DNA of 64,000 nucleotides, from the NCBI GenBank assembly GCA_905221605.1, contig CAJNDS010002699.1, positions 247,748-311,747 on the forward strand, in the 5' to 3' direction. The notes below the pieces were generated by a model, which saw only the letters and a program-made list of their open reading frames with translations, was not told the DNA's origin and made no database searches. Position 1 is the stretch's first letter; the number at the start of each line of letters is the position of its first letter. This DNA comes from Symbiodinium natans. Its lineage: Eukaryota; Sar; Dinophyceae; Suessiales; Symbiodiniaceae. Positions 59,940-64,000 of this stretch are shown piece after piece. The position numbers and the translations under genes were made by a program.

Positions 59940-60535
59940 CCAAGCCTGTCAGTCATAAGTTGGGCCCTCCGCAGTCATCTTCTGCAGTGGTCCCGGTAGA
60001 GCTTTCTTTAGGTGGGGCTGCGCAAAAAGCTCGATAGCAATGCACCACTCGAAACAGCACCCTGAGTTATGGCAGTTGGGCACAGAACCTTCATGCAAGT
60101 AATATGCATGGCATGTCCTAGCCTGGCTTAGTTTTGAGCCTTATCCATAACGACAACTCGCAGCATCGAGTCGAATGCTGGCTCTACGAATTTGGCTCCC
60201 TCAGGCTATGGGAAGTTGCAAAGAGCGCAACCTGGGAGCACTGAGAGTTGGTGTGACGCACAGCATTTGAATCTCAAGAATCTGAAGGTAACACGCGCTC
60301 TGGACAGATGAGTGCTGACAAAAAGTAGTAAGTAGGGCCACACCGCCACGCGCAACACTTTGCCGTGGCTTGGGGGCTTGAGGTCAGCCCACTGAGGTAT
60401 TTGGAATAGAGTACAAGGAGGGCATGCGGGAGTTGAAGATCTTGTCGGAGAAAGAGCAGGAAAGAAGGCGCTCTTCCGAGGCTCTTCCGGCCCTTCAGAG
60501 ATGGAGCTTTGATTCGGAGCTCGAGATTCCCAAAC
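59940..60535. other. No gene resolved
   Basis: A 124-codon minus-strand frame (60206-60580) has no recognisable domain. Confidence 0.35.
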
Positions 60536-60538
60536 TGG

Positions 60539-60641
60539 CTGGTTCTTAGTAGGGAATGAGGGAATGAGGTACCCTATCAAATCCCTCCAAGGGTGTATCT
60601 ATATAGAGCCCTAACTCCCTCATTCCCTGCTAGGAACCAGG
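60539..60641 (+). repeat. MITE-like hairpin family C
   Basis: Left GGTTCTTAGTAGGGAATGAG followed by GGAATGAG; right the inverse of GGTTCCTAGCAGGGAATGAG. Stem about 28 bp, total about 103 bp. It is distinct from family A but of the same size class. Confidence 0.75.
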
Positions 60642-60644
60642 GGT

Positions 60645-62820
60645 AAAGTGTTCAGACTCCAGACGGTTTCAGGCGAATTCTCATGCTTGCTCGTGCCAGG
60701 GAAGCAAACTGAAGCGAGAGGCGGGAGCATCGGGTTTCTCGGTCCTGCCGACTGTCTCGTGCGAGCCGGCGTGGCTCAGAGTGGCTTTGAGATGCGCCCT
60801 TCAAACCCTTTGAGGCCTGGGAGGACTGGGAGTTTTTCAAAACCTGCCATTGCCTTCGAAGAGCTGAAGGTGGCAGTGCAGTGGAGGCACTCCTTGTGCC
60901 GGCCCCCAAGGCTCAGAAGCGCTCAGAATAGGGTTTAGCTGCGGAGCCCTCCCCTTTACAGTTGAAAGGCAGTGCCGAGTAAGCGCGCCAATAGTGCAAG
61001 ATTTCCCTATGCATGGTGCAGCCTGCACATACTTTTTTTGGTAGCTTGCAACGCCCGGCCAAGGTGCGCTATATTCATGTTCGCCTATATCCGACAAATC
61101 CTTGCCGCATCCTTAGCCGGACACATGATCGTGGCACGCCAACGCCATAGCCCCACCACTCGTCCCAGTTCCGAAACCTAAACCCACAGGGCCTGGAATG
61201 AGCCTCGCTAATTGTGAGAGTCGAAATCCCAAGAGCGGTGTTTGTGCGAAAGAACTTGCGGAGCGAGACTTGAAGTTCAGTTCGCTTCCGAAGCGATTCA
61301 GAGCCTTTCCGCCCCCTTCTTCCGGGGGGGGGGGGCTCCTTGAACTTCGTGGTCTTGCCAAACTGTTCGCATTAGCGATACCTGGTGCAAGGGGGACCTA
61401 CACCATTCTTCCTGCAGAGGGGGATCAAGCTGAACAGCTGGCTTCAATTCCACAAGACCGGTGTTGAACGCATCTATTCATCCGCAGGGCTTTCCGTGTC
61501 CCTTGAAGTGGTTTCGAAAGTCTCAATCAAGCTTTTAAGGTTATGCTGTACTCTCTGAAGACCGACACACTCCCCGTGGCACGAGCCTCATCTCGCAAAT
61601 CGGGCTTGGCAGGGAAATCTGATGCGACGCGCTGTCCTCCATTTTCTAGTTAAACCTTCCTTTCTACTTTCTTGTGTTTTTGCGGGTATATGTAACTTCC
61701 CGTTATCCCAGCAGATGCCCCGCGGCCCAGCCCAGGAGACATGTGCACCATTTGGCACTTGACTCAAGAGGACACAACCCTCGGCCATCTGACACGCGGG
61801 ATCTTGCGAGCCTCGTCGTCGTTGGATGACGTCACTGGGGATCTTCTCAGCTTCGTCAGCCTGTATTTGTTGATTGAGACAGCAGTTCTCTCGGATCAGC
61901 TGCGTATACGACCGTCTGAGTCCGTCTGAGGAGTGATGAGCTTGTTGCTTGGCATATCGGAGCCTGGACATGCTGCGTGCGCTTGTCGGACTGTGCTGCG
62001 TAAGGTACGCCCATCCAAATGGCTTGCTGACTCTTGCCTGCAACGGCCAGCACGGTGCTCGAAGCAGGCATGAGCATTGAAGCTGCAGTCTATTTAGGTT
62101 TCTGAGTGACTGTCTGGTCCGTAATGAAGTATGAAATGTATGAAGCCAAAATACTGTGTGCATGCTGAGGAACAAGACCTGCAACCCAGATGTGGGCGGC
62201 TACTGCAGCGAACAGTTCCGTTCCATCACGAGCAAAGACATGTGGCAGCTTGCGAGAGAGCGACCCTTGTTCTTGGCGGCTCGCCTTCGTGGCAGGAAGA
62301 GTTATGAAAAGGGTAGAGATTCGTGTCCCCCAAACCCAAGTACGCAGATCCGATAATTAGTGTGCGGAAAAGCACCACGGCAGAAGAACATGACATGGTA
62401 GGGTGGCACAATGCATGTTGCCGGCTGTGTTGGCAAAGTGTCCTTACCTGGCATGTTGCGTGCGGGGTCGCAGTTGCGCAGTGCTCCCTGGAACCCAGCA
62501 AGTCTTGGAGACTAAGGCAGCCAACGTAGTGCCTTGGTAGACATTTGGTTCGGCCACGCGAGTATGTCTAGCGGGAGACGTCCGACGTCGTTGTTGTTCT
62601 AGTGACTAGTGGTGTTCGGCCAGCGTTTAGTCTGAAGGTCGGTTTCGTCTTCGTGCTCCTGATACCGCAATTCTTCCAGCTGCTCCTTTTCTGCGAGATG
62701 GACGGAAAAGATAAGCACACGAGATGCTTTGGGCTTCCTGGCATTGACATCACAAGACTTGAGCATGAGTGGCAACCCAAGGGCAGGGCTTTGCTGTTGT
62801 CTGTTTGGTTTCTCAGCCTC
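60645..62820. other. Unresolved region with competing frames
   Basis: Plus-strand frames at 61198-61467, 61741-61929 (HLTQEDTTLGHLTRGILRAS) and 62156-62356 (SITSKDMWQLARERPLFLAA) compete with a 198-codon minus-strand frame at 61588-62184 (RSYTQLIRENCCLNQQIQAD). No family or clean junction lets me choose. Confidence 0.25.
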
Positions 62821-62828
62821 GGCCGAAC

Positions 62829-62954
62829 ATGGCAACAGAACGTGCGAGTGGTTTGAGGTTCATCCCAAAAGATGAGGACGAGGAAGAGGAGGTCTTCAAG
62901 GTGGAGAAGGCCAAACTTGCACACAATAGGCTGCTGAAACAGCTGGCCCACATG
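62829..62954 (+). CDS. Candidate first exon, acidic then basic helical protein
   Basis: ATG (cgaacATGGC) opens MATERASGLRFIPKDEDEEE and EVFKVEKAKLAHNRLLKQLA, ending HM before a GTACTGG donor, phase 0. The charged helical character and clean donor support a real N-terminal exon. The product is unknown. The read-through frame loses this character at once. Confidence 0.4.
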
Positions 62955-63264
62955 GTACTGGCAGCTTCCTGGGTCCGAAGGAAGTGGAGAGCCTCAATTC
63001 CAAGGCGATCATTGCTGCCATGTTTGCTTTTGGCAACTAGTGGTCCTAGGCTGCCGTCTGCACTTCACGCATCGCAGACGCATTGAGATGCGAGTTTGCC
63101 CTCGGGGTTGTGATGTTCTCTGGTCGTTTGGCCTCCACTCTTGACCTTGAGTACAAGAATAGGGTGCTCCTTGTCGTTGAGGGTATATACAAAATCAAAA
63201 GGACCCGGTTCTGATTGCAACTACTTAAACTCACTTAAAGTTCCAGGCAAGATTTAGCAGTCGA

Positions 63265-63392
63265 TACAGCGACCTCGCTCATTTGCAGGTGGATGACCTT
63301 ACGGCACGGCTGAATCTCCTTAGTGGTGCTTCAGCGTTCCTGCCTTATCGCCTTGCAGGGACGTGTTTTGATGGCTTTGCTTATGCTTGCTG
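63265..63392 (+). CDS. Exon candidate, possibly downstream exon of the 62.83 kb gene
   Basis: The frame encodes RFSSRYSDLAHLQVDDLTAR and LNLLSGASAFLPYRLAG before TGA at 63390-63392. An acceptor-like atttgcag precedes GTGGATGAC inside it. Unknown family. Confidence 0.27.
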
Positions 63393-63394
63393 AT

Positions 63395-64000
63395 CGCCTG
63401 CATGCTTGCGCGAGCTACTGCACACGCTCGGAGGCCAGTACCGCCATTCCTTTCTCAGATTGATGGCTCTTCTCGGTTAGCGCCTAGGCCGAACTCGAAT
63501 TCTATTGCGGCCACGTTTGGCTAAAGCATTGGGTTTTCTTGACAGCCGAAGACGGTTGTCATTGGTCCTGACAAAAATTGTCGGGCAATGTTCTGCAACA
63601 AGCAGCCTGTAGTGTTTGCCATGGTAGGCAGCGAAACCGTTGCGCCATGCTGAACCTAATTTATATGTCAAGACCTCCACCGGCAAAGGCAAAATCACCG
63701 CTACTTTCGAGTTGGACTTCTTGGGTTCAGGTTTCCTCCCGATCAATCCCTTCCCCCTAATATAAAACCCCCCCCTACCCATCAATATAAATCTTCCCCA
63801 TACAACCCTAATGGCTAATGGGAATATGTAATATTGGGATTGGGGGAGGTTTTATTTTTCACGCGGAGGGATTCCTCGTACAAGCCAGGCACATCGGTTT
63901 GAGATTTTCGGGGGTCAGGCGGCTAGTGGGGTTTTAGGGATTTGGCACAAATTTGCCGGAGGTATGTTGAACGTCGGATTATCTTTGTTATTGTGATCGG
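63395..64000. other. No gene resolved
   Basis: C-rich and A+T-rich runs with partial inverted similarity (aaaacccccccc... near 63764 and ...ggggaggttttatttt near 63842). No exon recognised. Confidence 0.35.

Noticed and set aside
61588-62184. 198-codon minus-strand open frame
   Set aside because: Protein-like in part, but opposite to all recognised genes and overlapping an equally good plus-strand frame; no family match.
1-64000. tRNA, rRNA, SL-RNA genes or CRISPR arrays
   Set aside because: No cloverleaf, rRNA block, full leader sequence or regularly spaced palindromic repeat-spacer array was seen by eye; the direct repeats present are contiguous satellites without unique spacers.

Overview
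The window looks like nuclear DNA of a dinoflagellate. Several independent signs agree. (1) Exons are short and can be joined in frame only if many introns start with GC or GA instead of GT; in the best-resolved gene (49.2-54.2 kb) at least six introns are GC-AG and one is GA-AG. (2) C3H1 zinc-finger exons of the type common in dinoflagellate proteomes occur at 3.9, 16.6 and 17.7 kb. (3) TTTAGGG-type (plant/dinoflagellate telomere) repeats sit at internal positions. (4) There are RCC1-like repeats, a decayed LINE reverse transcriptase, and matches to the dinoflagellate spliced leader. (5) Every gene I could identify lies on the + strand, as expected of unidirectional dinoflagellate gene blocks. 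No bacterial operon, rRNA, tRNA or CRISPR signature was seen. The genus cannot be fixed from the sequence.

Layout. 0-4.3 kb: exon-like fragments, a C3H1 finger gene and a MITE-like hairpin. 4.6-15.4 kb: a block of about 10.8 kb made almost wholly of repeats, bounded by an exact 30-bp inverted repeat. From left to right it holds a 119-bp tandem repeat, homopolymer tracts, a purine/pyrimidine-skewed region with an 883-bp-spaced duplication, a 55-bp satellite (about 33 copies), a 32-bp satellite, interleaved A+T-rich and G+C-rich palindromes, an inverted copy of the 32-bp satellite, and poly-C/poly-G tracts flanking an 11-bp repeat. 16.5-18.3 kb: C3H1 finger gene(s). 20-33 kb: interstitial telomere repeats, MITE-like hairpins and several multi-exon genes I do not recognise, plus one exon resembling a starch-binding CBM20 domain.

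33.8-34.9 kb: the one long intact, intronless gene, a ferredoxin plus metallo-beta-lactamase fusion. 36-43 kb: an acidic multi-exon gene and a long Gln/Pro/Gly-rich exon. 44.2-46.3 kb: RNA-binding protein exons (RRM and Gly/Arg-rich tail). 49.2-54.2 kb: a nearly complete adenosine deaminase-like (N6-methyl-AMP deaminase) gene in at least 14 exons, with a dead LINE fragment inside one intron. 55.8-56.5 kb: an unrecognised multi-exon gene. 58.6-59.2 kb: a frame-broken RCC1-like gene. 59.5-64 kb: MITE-like hairpins and exon candidates.

Because exons are small, most long open frames here are not genes. Exon calls rest on splice-phase agreement and protein-like composition, and those without a recognised family are given low confidence. 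I see no metabolic link between neighbouring genes; the recognised ones (nucleotide clean-up, Fe-S/MBL enzyme, RNA-binding proteins, zinc-finger proteins) look like independent housekeeping genes.
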